This document shows positions 35,728 through 43,671 of a stretch of DNA of 64,000 bases, in pieces. The notes below the pieces were generated by a model. That model made no database searches. It worked only from the letters and a program-made list of their open reading frames with translations, and was not told the DNA's origin. Made by a program: the position numbers and the translations under genes. The stretch's first letter is position 1. Each line of letters opens with the position of its first letter. Origin of the DNA: RHKX01 sp963743875. Lineage in GTDB: Bacteria; Actinomycetota; Thermoleophilia; Solirubrobacterales; 70-9. The DNA lies in assembly GCA_963743875.1 (NCBI GenBank), contig CAVURM010000005.1, positions 1 through 64,000 of the forward strand, given 5' to 3'.

Positions 35728-36221
35728 GAGGTCGACGGCTCGTCCTCGCCGTCGGCGAAGTCCTCGGGCGTGACCTCGTCGAGGAAGTCCTTGAACTTCT
35801 CGACGACCTCCTCCTGGTCCTCGACCTCGTGCTCGAACTCGATCGAGGATTCCTCGATGACGTCCTCGGCGGCGAAGATCGGGGCCTCGCATCGAACGGC
35901 GAGCGCCAGGGCGTCGGAGGGGCGCGAATCGATCTCGACCTCGGAACCGTCGATCGAGAGCGTGATCGTCGCGTAGAACGTGTTGTCGCGCAGCTCGGTG
36001 ACGGACACACGCTCGCACTTCGCGTCGATGTTGTCCAGTACGTCGGCAAGCAGGTCGTGTGTCATCGGTCGCGGGGTGCTCGCGCCCTGGAGCTTCATCA
36101 GGATCGCCGCCGCCTCGGGATGGCCGATCCAGATCGGAAGGAAACGGTTGCCGTCGGTCGTCTTCAACAGCACGATCGGCTGTTTGCCGACCATGTCGAA
36201 GCTGACGCCGTAGATCTGCAT
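35724..36221 (-). CDS. Bifunctional nuclease (BFN/DUF151) family protein
   Basis: A 165-residue protein of the BFN family: MQIYGVSFDMVGKQPIVLLKTTDGNRFLPIWIGHPEAAAI, then MTHDLLADVLDNIDAKCERVSVTEL and IDSRPSDALALAVRCEAPIFAAEDV, all conserved in the family, plus a highly acidic tail. BFN proteins have Mg-dependent RNase and DNase activity in plants; the bacterial role is not settled. I use ATG 36221; an alternative TTG at 36230 is only 2 bases from the tRNA-Ile 3' end. Confidence 0.85.
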   Translation of the reverse strand: MQIYGVSFDMVGKQPIVLLKTTDGNRFLPIWIGHPEAAAILMKLQGASTPRPMTHDLLADVLDNIDAKCERVSVTELRDNTFYATITLSIDGSEVEIDSRPSDALALAVRCEAPIFAAEDVIEESSIEFEHEVEDQEEVVEKFKDFLDEVTPEDFADGEDEPSTS

Positions 36222-36231
36222 CTGTTGCAAG

Positions 36232-36305
<74 letters not shown>

Positions 36306-36348
36306 GCGAGCGCGGATTCTAGTTGACCGTCTGGCCGCCGGGCGGGGG

Positions 36349-37221
36349 TTACTTGCGGCGCAGCGACTTCGCGAGGTTCAGAGCCTCGTCGAGGTCGGTA
36401 AAGCGGATCTGAGCAGTCAGACCCCGGGGACCGGAGCTGACTCGGACGTCGTGGCCGAGGGCGCGCTCGAGGGCATCCTCGGCCTTGCCGATCGCGACCT
36501 CCTCGTCGGGGTGAAGCCGGCGTTTGCCGGGCGGTGTGGCGCCCGCCCGCCCCTTCGCCCGCCGTTCCGTCTCTCGCACCGACCAGCCCTCGGCAACCGC
36601 CTGGCGGGCGAGGGCTCGGCGTTGATCCTGGCCCTTGGCAGCGAGCAGCGCACGGCCGTGACCCTCGCTCAACTCCCCCGCCTCGAGCATCGTCACCACC
36701 TGGTCGGGCAGATCGAGAAGCCGAATCAGGTTGGAGACGGTCGAGCGGCTGCGGCCGACGCGACGGGCCACCTCCTCTTTGCTGAGGTCGAGTCCATCCA
36801 CCAACTCGGCGCATGCTCGGGCCTCCTCGATCGGGTTGAGGTCCTCCCTCGCCATGTTCTCAACTAGCCCCATTTGCAGGCGTTTTGTCTCATCCTCGGT
36901 GCGAAGCATCGCCGGCACCGTCTCCAGGCCCGCCCTCTTAGCGGCCCGCCAGCGGCGCTCACCAGCGATCAGTTCGTAACGGCCGTCGCTGAGCGGCTGT
37001 ACCACCAACGGCTGGACCACGCCGCTCTCGCTGATCGACTCGGCAAGACGGTCGAGAGCGTCGTCGTCGAAGGATTTCCTCGGCTGGCCGGCGTTCGGCC
37101 GGATCAAGTCGACCGGGACATCGCGGTAGGAGGGCTCGTCGACCTCGTAGGATTCGGGCAGGATCGCCGCCAGGCCGCGACCCATCCCAGGCGCTCGACC
37201 GGTCTTTCTAGTCACGGGCAA
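36349..37221 (-). CDS. parB: Chromosome-partition protein ParB
   Basis: A 290-residue ParB. N-terminal CTPase box: LIRPNAGQPRKSFDDDAL and GERRWRAAKRAGLETVPA (with the GERRWR nucleotide motif), then ENMAREDLNPIEEARA, and the helix-turn-helix LSKEEVARRVGRSRSTVSNLIRLLDLP, which binds parS. The C-terminal dimerisation region follows. Start ATG 37221 overlaps parA by 14 bases; a GTG at 37215 is an alternative. Two parS-like sites lie nearby at 40.24-40.29 kb. Confidence 0.95.
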   Translation of the reverse strand: MPVTRKTGRAPGMGRGLAAILPESYEVDEPSYRDVPVDLIRPNAGQPRKSFDDDALDRLAESISESGVVQPLVVQPLSDGRYELIAGERRWRAAKRAGLETVPAMLRTEDETKRLQMGLVENMAREDLNPIEEARACAELVDGLDLSKEEVARRVGRSRSTVSNLIRLLDLPDQVVTMLEAGELSEGHGRALLAAKGQDQRRALARQAVAEGWSVRETERRAKGRAGATPPGKRRLHPDEEVAIGKAEDALERALGHDVRVSSGPRGLTAQIRFTDLDEALNLAKSLRRK

Positions 37222-37966
37222 GGACCTCCTCGGCGAGCGCCCGGTAAGCGACCGCGCCGCGCGAGTCGGGAGCGTGGGCGATCACCGGCAGGCCGAAGCT
37301 CGGCGCCTCGGCGAGGCGGACGCTGCGAGGAACGACCGTGGTGAGGACCAGGTCGGTGAAGTGGTCTTTCAGTTCGCGCTCCACGTCTTGGGACAAGCGA
37401 GTTCGATCATCGGCCATGGTGATCGCTATCCCGGTCAGAACCAGCGCGGGGTTGAGCTGGCGCCTGACCGTCTGCAGCGTGTCGAGGAACTGCACGAGCC
37501 CCTCCAGCGCAAGGTACTCGGCCTGAACCGGGACGATCACCCGATCGGCAGCCGCCAGGGCGTTGACGGTGATCGGACCGAGCGAAGGCGGGCAATCGAG
37601 AAACGTCGCGGCGAACCGCTCGCGGACCGGCCCGAGGCCGTCGCGAAGCCTGAACTCAGAGTTCTCGAGGACGGGCAACTCGACCGAGGCACCGGCGAGA
37701 TCGCGATTGGCGGGGACGACCCAGAGGTTGTCGGCATCGGTGGGCCGGGCCGCCTCGGCGATCGAAACCTGGCCGCAGAGTGTGTCGTAGGTCGACGGGC
37801 GTGCCTCGCGGTCGAGCCCGAGGGTGACTGTGGCGTTGCACTGCGGGTCGAGATCGACGACGAGAGTCTGCTTCCCCGTTTCCGCGATGCAGGCAGCCAG
37901 ATTGACGGTGGTGGTGGTCTTCCCCACCCCACCCTTCTGATTTGCGATCGCGTAGACGTAACCCAT
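37208..37966 (-). CDS. parA: Chromosome-partition ATPase ParA (Soj)
   Basis: A 252-residue Walker-type ATPase: YAIANQKGGVGKTTTTVNLA (deviant Walker A with the signature lysine), VDLDPQCNATVTLG, FLDCPPSLGPITVNALAAAD (Walker B) and the DNA-binding region including KDHFTDLVLTTVVPRSVRLAEAPSFGLPVIAH. It works with ParB and parS to segregate origins. Stop TAG overlaps the parB start. Directly downstream of rsmG in the standard origin order. Confidence 0.95.
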   Translation of the reverse strand: MGYVYAIANQKGGVGKTTTTVNLAACIAETGKQTLVVDLDPQCNATVTLGLDREARPSTYDTLCGQVSIAEAARPTDADNLWVVPANRDLAGASVELPVLENSEFRLRDGLGPVRERFAATFLDCPPSLGPITVNALAAADRVIVPVQAEYLALEGLVQFLDTLQTVRRQLNPALVLTGIAITMADDRTRLSQDVERELKDHFTDLVLTTVVPRSVRLAEAPSFGLPVIAHAPDSRGAVAYRALAEEVLARD

Positions 37967-37998
37967 TTGCTGCCTTCTGCCTTGGAACCCCGGCGACT

Positions 37999-38700
37999 CT
38001 AGATCACGCCCCGCGGGCGCTTCTTGGCCATCCCGGCCCGTCGGGGAAGATCGGGTGGCGTCGACCCCGATTTGCGCAGCAGATACAGGTGGCGGTTCTT
38101 GCTGCCGGGGTACGGATCGGCGGTCCGCACGTCGACCAACTCCATCGCAAGCCGGGAGGCCCCGCGTTCCAGTTCGGCCTCCTCGTCCGGATCCCTTCGT
38201 CCCTTCCAGGCGACCAGGACCCCGCCGTCGCGGAGCAACGGGGAGGCGAGCTCGGCGAGCGTGCTCAGGCGAGCGACGGCGCGGGCGGTCACCGCGTCAT
38301 ACCGCTCGCACCCGTCGCTGCCGGACCAGTCCTCGGCGCGGTCGTTTACCGCATGAGCATTGACGATGCCTCCCCTTCGGGCGGCCCGCTCGATGAACTC
38401 CGACTTGCGGGTGTTCGACTCGATCAGGTCGACGTGAGCGTCCGTAAGCATCGCTGCGAGGACGAGTCCGGGGAAGCCGGCGCCCGATCCGACGTCGGCG
38501 ATTCTGGCCGCTGAGCGGAGCTCGTCGAAACCGAGCCCGCTGAGGCTGTCGGCGACGTGTACCCGCCAGGCGGGCTCGGGGTCGATCACTGAACTGGGGG
38601 CCGACTCGGCGCTCCCGAGGAGCATCACGACCGGCTTCAGGGCCTTCCGAGCCGAGCTGGTCAGCTCCGGCTGGGGCAGGGGCTGGGTCAAACGGCTCAA
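37999..38700 (-). CDS. rsmG: 16S rRNA m7G527 methyltransferase
   Basis: A 233-residue Rossmann methyltransferase: WRVHVADSLSGL, IADVGSGAGFPGLVLAAML (SAM motif I), VDLIESNTRKSEFIERAARRGG, YDAVTARAVARLSTLAELASPLL and VLVAWKGRRDPDEEAE. This places N7-methylation at G527 of 16S rRNA. Stop lies next to the parA start (32 bases), start adjacent to the jag stop. The C-terminus carries a basic tail, PDLPRRAGMAKKRPRG. Confidence 0.94.
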   Translation of the reverse strand: MSRLTQPLPQPELTSSARKALKPVVMLLGSAESAPSSVIDPEPAWRVHVADSLSGLGFDELRSAARIADVGSGAGFPGLVLAAMLTDAHVDLIESNTRKSEFIERAARRGGIVNAHAVNDRAEDWSGSDGCERYDAVTARAVARLSTLAELASPLLRDGGVLVAWKGRRDPDEEAELERGASRLAMELVDVRTADPYPGSKNRHLYLLRKSGSTPPDLPRRAGMAKKRPRGVI

Positions 38701-39183
38701 TCAGTCCGTGATCAGCGGGGCGACTACGATCCTGCGCTCAGGCTCATCGCCCTCGCTGTAGGTCTCGACGTCGCTGCGTTCCTTGAGCACCTCGTGGACC
38801 ATGCGACGCTCGCTGGCCGACATCGGCTCGAGGCGAACCGGCTCGTCGTTACGGGCGGCACGCTCCGCCGCCACGACAGCCTCCTCCTCGAGCAGGACCC
38901 GGCGGCGCTCCCGATACCCGGCGGCATCGAGGGTGACGCGCTTGCGATCGGTGACGCCGAGCGAGGCGGCCCGGTAGCAGAGCAGTTGGAGGGCGTCGAG
39001 GGTTTGGCCGCGCCTGCCGATCAGGATCCCGAGCTCATCGGGGCCGTCGATCTCGGCGAGGATCTCCTCCTCGGTCTCGGTGACCTCGACCTCAGCGTCG
39101 AGATCGATCTCATCCAAGACCCGGTCGACGATCGCGCGAACGCGCTCCGCCGGCTCCTCCGGAACTTCGTCGGTCTCGGTCAT
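38701..39183 (-). CDS. jag: Jag/KhpB-type KH-R3H RNA-binding protein
   Basis: A 160-residue RNA-binding protein: KH domain with GILIGRRGQTLDALQLL (the GxxG loop IGRRGQ) and R3H domain with DAAGYRERRRVLLEE and MSASERRMVHEVLKERSDVETYSEGDEPERRI. Acts with KhpA in regulating cell division and envelope genes in firmicutes. The N-terminal Jag-N domain is not visible (about 60 acidic residues instead). It overlaps yidC by four bases and abuts rsmG. Confidence 0.92.
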   Translation of the reverse strand: MTETDEVPEEPAERVRAIVDRVLDEIDLDAEVEVTETEEEILAEIDGPDELGILIGRRGQTLDALQLLCYRAASLGVTDRKRVTLDAAGYRERRRVLLEEEAVVAAERAARNDEPVRLEPMSASERRMVHEVLKERSDVETYSEGDEPERRIVVAPLITD

Positions 39184-39941
39184 CTCTGCCTCCCGCTCTT
39201 CTTCTTCTTCTTACGCGGCGGGGGAGGCGGTGGCTTCGCCGCCTCGACCTCCTCCGGCGTCGGTTTCTTCATCGGGCCCATCATCGAGTGCACGACCTGC
39301 TGCTGGCCCAGGGTCCAGAGGTTGGTCGAGATCCAGTAGACCGACAGCGCGGCCTCGAACTGAAGGACAAACGGTGCGAAGAGGAAGGGGAGGCCGTAGA
39401 TGATGTATTTCTGCGGACCCTCCATCCCCTGGCCGCGAACCGACATCGCCAGGCCCGAGCCGAGCTGGGTGACGATGAAGAGAACCACGAGCACGGCCGC
39501 CACCCAGCCCTCGGGCGGAAGGATCAGGTTCGGGATGAACAGCCAGCCCTCGGGCGGCGCCGCCTCGACGTCGGCCTGAAAGCTGTCGCTCTTGAGCATG
39601 TAATAGAGCGAGATGAAGACCGGGATCTGGAGGACCAGCGGCAGGCAGGAAGCGAGTGGATTGATCTCGTTCTCCTGGTAGAACTTCATCATCTCCTGCT
39701 GCTGCCGCTGCTTGTCGTCCTTGTACTTCGTCTGAATCGCCTTGATGTGCGGCTGCAGCTCCTGCATCGCTCGCATCGAGCGGATCTGCTTGAGCGAGAG
39801 CGGCAGGATCGCGAGGCGGACGACGAAGACCAGGGCGACGATCGACGGTCCCCAGCCCAGATGCAGGGTGTCGTGGAAGAACAGGATGATCTGCTCGGGG
39901 ATGTCGGTAAAGATCGATCCGGTCGGGATTGGGGGAATCAT
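39180..39941 (-). CDS. yidC: Membrane protein insertase YidC
   Basis: A 253-residue YidC/Oxa1 insertase, the shorter Gram-positive type lacking the periplasmic P1 domain. FHDTLHLGWGPSIVALVFVVRLAILPLSLKQIRSMRAMQELQP has the family's membrane start and positive hairpin; CLPLVLQIPVFISLYYMLK, then AAVLVVLFIVTQLGSGLAM and YIIYGLPFLFAPFVLQFEAALSVYWISTNLWTLGQQ are the conserved helices. The C-terminus is a Lys/Pro tail (KPPPPPPRKKKKKSGRQR). Four-base overlaps link it to yidD and jag. Confidence 0.94.
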   Translation of the reverse strand: MIPPIPTGSIFTDIPEQIILFFHDTLHLGWGPSIVALVFVVRLAILPLSLKQIRSMRAMQELQPHIKAIQTKYKDDKQRQQQEMMKFYQENEINPLASCLPLVLQIPVFISLYYMLKSDSFQADVEAAPPEGWLFIPNLILPPEGWVAAVLVVLFIVTQLGSGLAMSVRGQGMEGPQKYIIYGLPFLFAPFVLQFEAALSVYWISTNLWTLGQQQVVHSMMGPMKKPTPEEVEAAKPPPPPPRKKKKKSGRQR

Positions 39942-40297
39942 TTGAGGTTCTCTCTCAAGCTCTCGTGTTTATGCGGTGTGGGGTTGCGGAAGAGGGTGCG
40001 CTCGGAGACCGGGTCGAGGCCTCCGGGGCTGAGCGGATTGCATCGTAGGACGCGCCAAGCGGCCAGGATCATGCCGCGAAACGCCCCCAGCTCGCGTACC
40101 GACTCCTCAGCGTAGGCCGAACAGGTGGGGTAATAACGGCAGCGCTGGCCCAGCGCCGGCGACAAGAACCGCCTGTATGCGCGGATCGGGAGCAGGGCCA
40201 GGGTGGCGAAGAAACCCGGTCGTGGTTCGGGCTGGACCGTTTCACGTGCAACGCCCGGATCGGGCCCGTCGACCGTTTCACGTGCAACGCCGTTCAT
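39938..40297 (-). CDS. yidD: YidD membrane insertion efficiency factor with a parS-encoded N-terminal extension
   Basis: A 119-residue protein. The conserved YidD core starts at about residue 35: LLPIRAYRRFLSPALGQRCRYYPTCSAYAEESV, with its three-cysteine-type pattern, and LAAWRVLRCNPLSPGG. Before it lies a 28-residue extension with the hexapeptide VARETV twice, encoded by the two parS sites at 40240 and 40276. Stop and start overlap yidC and rnpA by four bases, so the extension cannot be removed without a new start; the first ATG after it lies within the conserved core. Confidence 0.85.
   Translation of the reverse strand: MNGVARETVDGPDPGVARETVQPEPRPGFFATLALLPIRAYRRFLSPALGQRCRYYPTCSAYAEESVRELGAFRGMILAAWRVLRCNPLSPGGLDPVSERTLFRNPTPHKHESLRENLK
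40240..40253. promoter_or_regulatory. parS-like ParB-binding site
   Basis: GTTTCACGTGCAAC, one base off the core of the canonical parS GTTTCACGTGAAAC. It is inside yidD, 36 bases from a second identical site at 40276. ParB binding is established for the consensus; that these are functional is inferred. Confidence 0.75.
40276..40289. promoter_or_regulatory. parS-like ParB-binding site, second copy
   Basis: The same 14 bases as the site at 40240. Each copy occurs in frame with yidD and yields the residues VARETV on the minus strand; the 36-base spacing is exactly 12 codons. Confidence 0.75.
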
Positions 40298-40674
40298 CGG
40301 TCGCCCGTCTCGTCGAGCAACGTGGCAAGGCTCGCGGTCAGCCCGGGGGTTCCCTCGCGGTCGATCATCTCGGCAATGCCGCTGCGACCGACGAGCACGA
40401 AGTCGAATCCGGGGGGAAGGCGGTCGGAGAGGCCCCAGAACGCCTCCCGCATGGCGCGCTTGACCTTGTTGCGCTCGGTGGCACCCCCGACCTTGCGGCC
40501 GACCGACACGCCCAGGCGCACGTCCTCGCCCGCCTCTCCGCCGTCGCGGGGAAACGCGTAGAGCACGACGTGACGATTGGCGTGGGAGCGTCCATCCCGG
40601 TAGGCACGGTCGAAATCGCCGCTACGAGAGAGGCGACCCCGTTTGCGACCCTCGCCTCCCGGCTTGGACACCAT
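40294..40674 (-). CDS. rnpA: Ribonuclease P protein component
   Basis: A 126-residue RnpA: GRLSRSGDFDRAYRDGRSHANRHVVLYAF and the catalytic-site motif GVSVGRKVGGATERNKVKRAMREAF (RNR-type KVGxAVxRNRxKR). With the RNA subunit it processes pre-tRNA 5' ends. Start ATG 40674 is directly after the rpmH stop. Complete. Confidence 0.95.
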   Translation of the reverse strand: MVSKPGGEGRKRGRLSRSGDFDRAYRDGRSHANRHVVLYAFPRDGGEAGEDVRLGVSVGRKVGGATERNKVKRAMREAFWGLSDRLPPGFDFVLVGRSGIAEMIDREGTPGLTASLATLLDETGDR

Positions 40675-40809
40675 CTAGACCGTGAGGCGCTTGCGGCCCT
40701 TGCGGCGACGGCGACGGATGATCTCGCGACCATGCCGCGTCCTCATCCGAGCACGGAAGCCGTGCGCACGGGCGCGCTTTCTCTTCTTTGGCTGCCAGGT
40801 TCGCTTCAT
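40675..40809 (-). CDS. rpmH: 50S ribosomal protein L34
   Basis: A 44-residue basic protein, MKRTWQPKKRKRARAHGFRARMRTRHG, the unmistakable L34 sequence, followed by KGRKRLTV at the C-terminus. ATG 40809, too short for most gene-length cutoffs. First gene of the rpmH-rnpA-yidD-yidC-jag-rsmG operon, divergent from dnaA. Confidence 0.97.
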   Translation of the reverse strand: MKRTWQPKKRKRARAHGFRARMRTRHGREIIRRRRRKGRKRLTV

Positions 40810-41027
40810 TCTCGAGTCTCTCTCATGCCCGCAAGCTGGGTGCGGGCGGTGCAGGGTCGCGGAGTATAGGGGGCAGGAGCCGATGGTTATGACGCGATTT
40901 GCGGAGTTGGCTCGGCGACCTTCACGCACCCCGTCGCGACGGACCTATGATCGCCCGGGAGCACCGCCTCGGCCTCGAGCCGACCGGCGGCTCGTCCAAT
41001 CGCCCCGAGACACGGTTATCGACGACT
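40810..41027. other. Divergent rpmH/dnaA intergenic region
   Basis: 218 bases between the divergent starts. On the minus strand there is a good -10 box TATACT (40863-40868) 54 bases before rpmH, but no clear -35. On the plus strand TTATCGACG (41017-41025) resembles a DnaA box loosely. I see no cluster of DnaA boxes. Probably holds both promoters; oriC is not clearly here. Confidence 0.5.
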
Positions 41028-42398
41028 TTGAACGACAACTCGACACAAGAGCTGACGACGATCTGGAACGGGGTCCGCGAGGAGCTGCGTGGAACCCTGC
41101 CCCAATCCGCCTTCGAGAACTGGCTCGAGCCGCTTCGTGCCGTGGGCGTACAGGGAAGCCGGCTCTACGTCTCCGGGCCGGACCGAGTCCGGGACTGGTT
41201 CCAACGCCGCTACGGCGCCGCTGCGACCGAGGCCCTGCGGCGCCGGGCGCCGGGTTTCACCGAGATCGCGTTTGCCGATCCGCCAACCGGGACCATCGAC
41301 GCCGATGGCTCCACGGGCTTCAGCGAGCCGATTCCGGCCGGACTCGCGACCGGGCTCGACTTCGACCGTTTCGTGATCGGCTCCGGCAACCGTTTCGCCC
41401 ACTCTGCCGCGCTCTCGGTCGCCGAGTCGCCGGGCGAGTCCTACAACCCCCTCTTCCTCTACGGAGCGCCCGGACTCGGCAAGACTCACCTGCTCGTCTC
41501 GATCGCCAACTACCTGCAACGGCAACGTCCGGATCTCCCCGTCGCCTACACGACCGCCGAGCGTTTCACCTCCGAGTTCGTCACCTCCCTGCGTGGCGAC
41601 GGCAGGCCGACCGAGCGGTTCAAGAAGCGCTACCGGGGCGTCGGTGCCCTCCTGATCGACGACGTCCAGTTCCTCGAGGGCAAGGCCCGGACCGAGGACG
41701 AGTTCTTTCACACCTTCAACGAGCTCTACGCGCAGGGGAGCCAGATCGTGCTGTCCAGTGATCGCCCACCGGAGGCCATGGAGCGCTTGAGCGAACGGAT
41801 GCGCGACCGCTTCGCCTGGGGCCTGACCGTCGAGATCCAAGGCCCCGATCCGGCGACGAGAATCGCACTGCTCAAGCGGCTCGCGTCAGAGCACGGCATC
41901 CCCGTTCCCGACCTCGAGGTGCTCCAGCAGATCGCCAGTTCTGCACCGGAGAACCTGCGACGCCTCGAGGGGGCCCTGACGAGGGTCACCGCATTCGCCT
42001 CGATGCTGGGCGAGGCTCCAAGCGTCGATCTCGTCCGCAAGGCTCTCGGTACCTCCGACCAGGGCGATGGTTCGTCGAGGCCGGCACGCCCGCCGGCCGA
42101 CCAGGAGCTCGAGCGGATCCAGAAGGCCGTCTGCGAGGTGCTCCACCTCTCCCGCGCCGACATGCGTTCCCCGCGCCGCGCACCCAACCTCGTCCGCGGC
42201 CGCCAGCTCGCGATGTACGTCGCCCGCAATCAGACCGACCTCTCCCTCGCCGAGATCGCCCGCGGGTTCGAACGCGACCACTCCACCGTCCTCCACTCCA
42301 TCCGCCGGGTCGAGCGAGATCTCGAGCCCGGCTCGGATATCCACAAGGCACTCGAGCGAATCCACGAGAAGCTCCATGTCACCGGAGATTCGGAGTGA
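41028..42398 (+). CDS. dnaA: Chromosomal replication initiator DnaA
   Basis: A 456-residue DnaA starting at TTG 41028, chosen since domain I (NDNSTQELTTIWNGVREELRG) begins there; ATG 40947 is an alternative giving 27 extra residues. AAA+ motifs: Walker A GAPGLGKTH, Walker B LLIDDVQFLEGK, and LSSDRPPEAM. Domain IV HTH with RNQTDLSLAEIARGFERDHSTVLHS, the DnaA-box-binding motif. Domain II is short (about 30 residues). Initiates replication by opening oriC. Confidence 0.95.
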   Translation: MNDNSTQELTTIWNGVREELRGTLPQSAFENWLEPLRAVGVQGSRLYVSGPDRVRDWFQRRYGAAATEALRRRAPGFTEIAFADPPTGTIDADGSTGFSEPIPAGLATGLDFDRFVIGSGNRFAHSAALSVAESPGESYNPLFLYGAPGLGKTHLLVSIANYLQRQRPDLPVAYTTAERFTSEFVTSLRGDGRPTERFKKRYRGVGALLIDDVQFLEGKARTEDEFFHTFNELYAQGSQIVLSSDRPPEAMERLSERMRDRFAWGLTVEIQGPDPATRIALLKRLASEHGIPVPDLEVLQQIASSAPENLRRLEGALTRVTAFASMLGEAPSVDLVRKALGTSDQGDGSSRPARPPADQELERIQKAVCEVLHLSRADMRSPRRAPNLVRGRQLAMYVARNQTDLSLAEIARGFERDHSTVLHSIRRVERDLEPGSDIHKALERIHEKLHVTGDSE

Positions 42399-42534
42399 CA
42401 CCCGGGGCACATTCCACGGTTTCGGACTTCCCAACAATGGAACCCACAACCGGCGATCGCGCTGGGCATCAGCGATCACCGCGTTCTGAAAGGGTTTCCA
42501 CACCCCTAACATCAACTCAGATGATCAGAAGAGG
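42399..42534. other. dnaA-dnaN intergenic space, weak oriC candidate
   Basis: Only 136 bases, too short for the usual actinobacterial oriC. One DnaA-box-like TTTCCACAC at 42495-42503 and a weaker TTCCACGG are present, and the last 40 bases before dnaN are relatively AT-rich (CTAACATCAACTCAGATGATC). I see no array of boxes; oriC may lie elsewhere. Confidence 0.35.
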
Positions 42535-43647
42535 ATGCAGATGCAACTGAAAGCCGAACGCGATCCGCTGCTCGATGGCCTCCAAACGGCTGCCAGGGCT
42601 CTCTCCACGCGCAACACCCTGCCCTCTCTCGGCGGGATCATGCTCGTGTCCGAAGGCGGCAAGGCCGTCGCCCGCGCCACTGACGGGGAGCTCGGGGTGA
42701 CCGTCGAGCTCGACGCGGAGGTCGACGGTGACGGTGAGATCCTGCTTCCGGGCCGGTTGTTGGCGGACGTCTCGCGGGCGCTACCGCAGGGGTCGGTCAA
42801 TCTCAGCGAGCGCAGGGACAAGGGCGACGTCGAGCTGACCGCCGGCACCGCCAACTTCCACCTGCGCCTGCTCGATTCCGAGGATTTCCCCCGCCTGCCC
42901 GAGCTCGGCGACGACGTCTTGAAGATGCCGGCCGAGGCTCTTGCCGAGACCGTCGATCGGGTCGCACGGGCCGCCTCACGAGACGAGGTGCGGCCGATCC
43001 TGACGGGGATAATGGTCAGCGTCGAGGAGTCGACCCTGACGATGGTCGCCACCGACTCCTACCGGCTCAGCGTCAAGCGGACCGAGCTCGAGGGGCCTGC
43101 ACCAGCCGCGTTCGAGGCGAACGTTCCCGCCCGCGCGATGCGCGAGCTGGCCCGGGTCGTCTCCCAGAACGGCGTCGAGGAGGTCGAGATCGCGCTGCCC
43201 GGCAACCAGATCGTCTTCCGGGCCGGCAACGTGACCCTCTCCTCGCGGCTGATCGAGGGTCAGTTCCCGAGCTATCGCCAGCTGCTCCCGGACGCGTTCG
43301 ACCACGACGTGCGCCTACCGCGATCGGAGCTGCTGGACGTGACCCGGCGGATTCGCTACCTCGCGCAGCGCAATGCGCCGCTGAAGCTGGCGTTCGAGGA
43401 GGGCCAGGTCACGGTCGCAGCGGAGACTCCCGAGATCGGGGACGCGTCGGAGTCGATGCCGTGTGCGTTCAGCGGCGAGGCGATGGAGATCGCCTTCAAC
43501 CCGCAGTTCTTCATCGAGGGCATCGAGAGCGTCGAGACCGAGGAACTGGTCCTCCGATTGACTTCGCCGTTGCGCCCCGGTCTCCTGCAGCCGGCCGGCT
43601 CGGAGGACTTCAGCTACCTGGTGATGCCGATCCGCCTGACCGTCTAG
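42535..43647 (+). CDS. dnaN: DNA polymerase III beta sliding clamp
   Basis: A 370-residue clamp with three DnaN domains: residues 1-120 with LSTRNTLPSLGGIMLVSEGG, 120-250 with VRPILTGIMVSVEESTLTMVATDSYRLSV, and 250-370 ending SYLVMPIRLTV, the conserved tail that contacts the polymerase-binding pocket. Dimerises to a ring that tethers Pol III. ATG 42535 with AGAGG before it; the ATG two codons on (42541) is an alternative. Confidence 0.96.
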   Translation: MQMQLKAERDPLLDGLQTAARALSTRNTLPSLGGIMLVSEGGKAVARATDGELGVTVELDAEVDGDGEILLPGRLLADVSRALPQGSVNLSERRDKGDVELTAGTANFHLRLLDSEDFPRLPELGDDVLKMPAEALAETVDRVARAASRDEVRPILTGIMVSVEESTLTMVATDSYRLSVKRTELEGPAPAAFEANVPARAMRELARVVSQNGVEEVEIALPGNQIVFRAGNVTLSSRLIEGQFPSYRQLLPDAFDHDVRLPRSELLDVTRRIRYLAQRNAPLKLAFEEGQVTVAAETPEIGDASESMPCAFSGEAMEIAFNPQFFIEGIESVETEELVLRLTSPLRPGLLQPAGSEDFSYLVMPIRLTV

Positions 43648-43671
43648 GCGGGTTGGCGCCCTGATGCAGGA

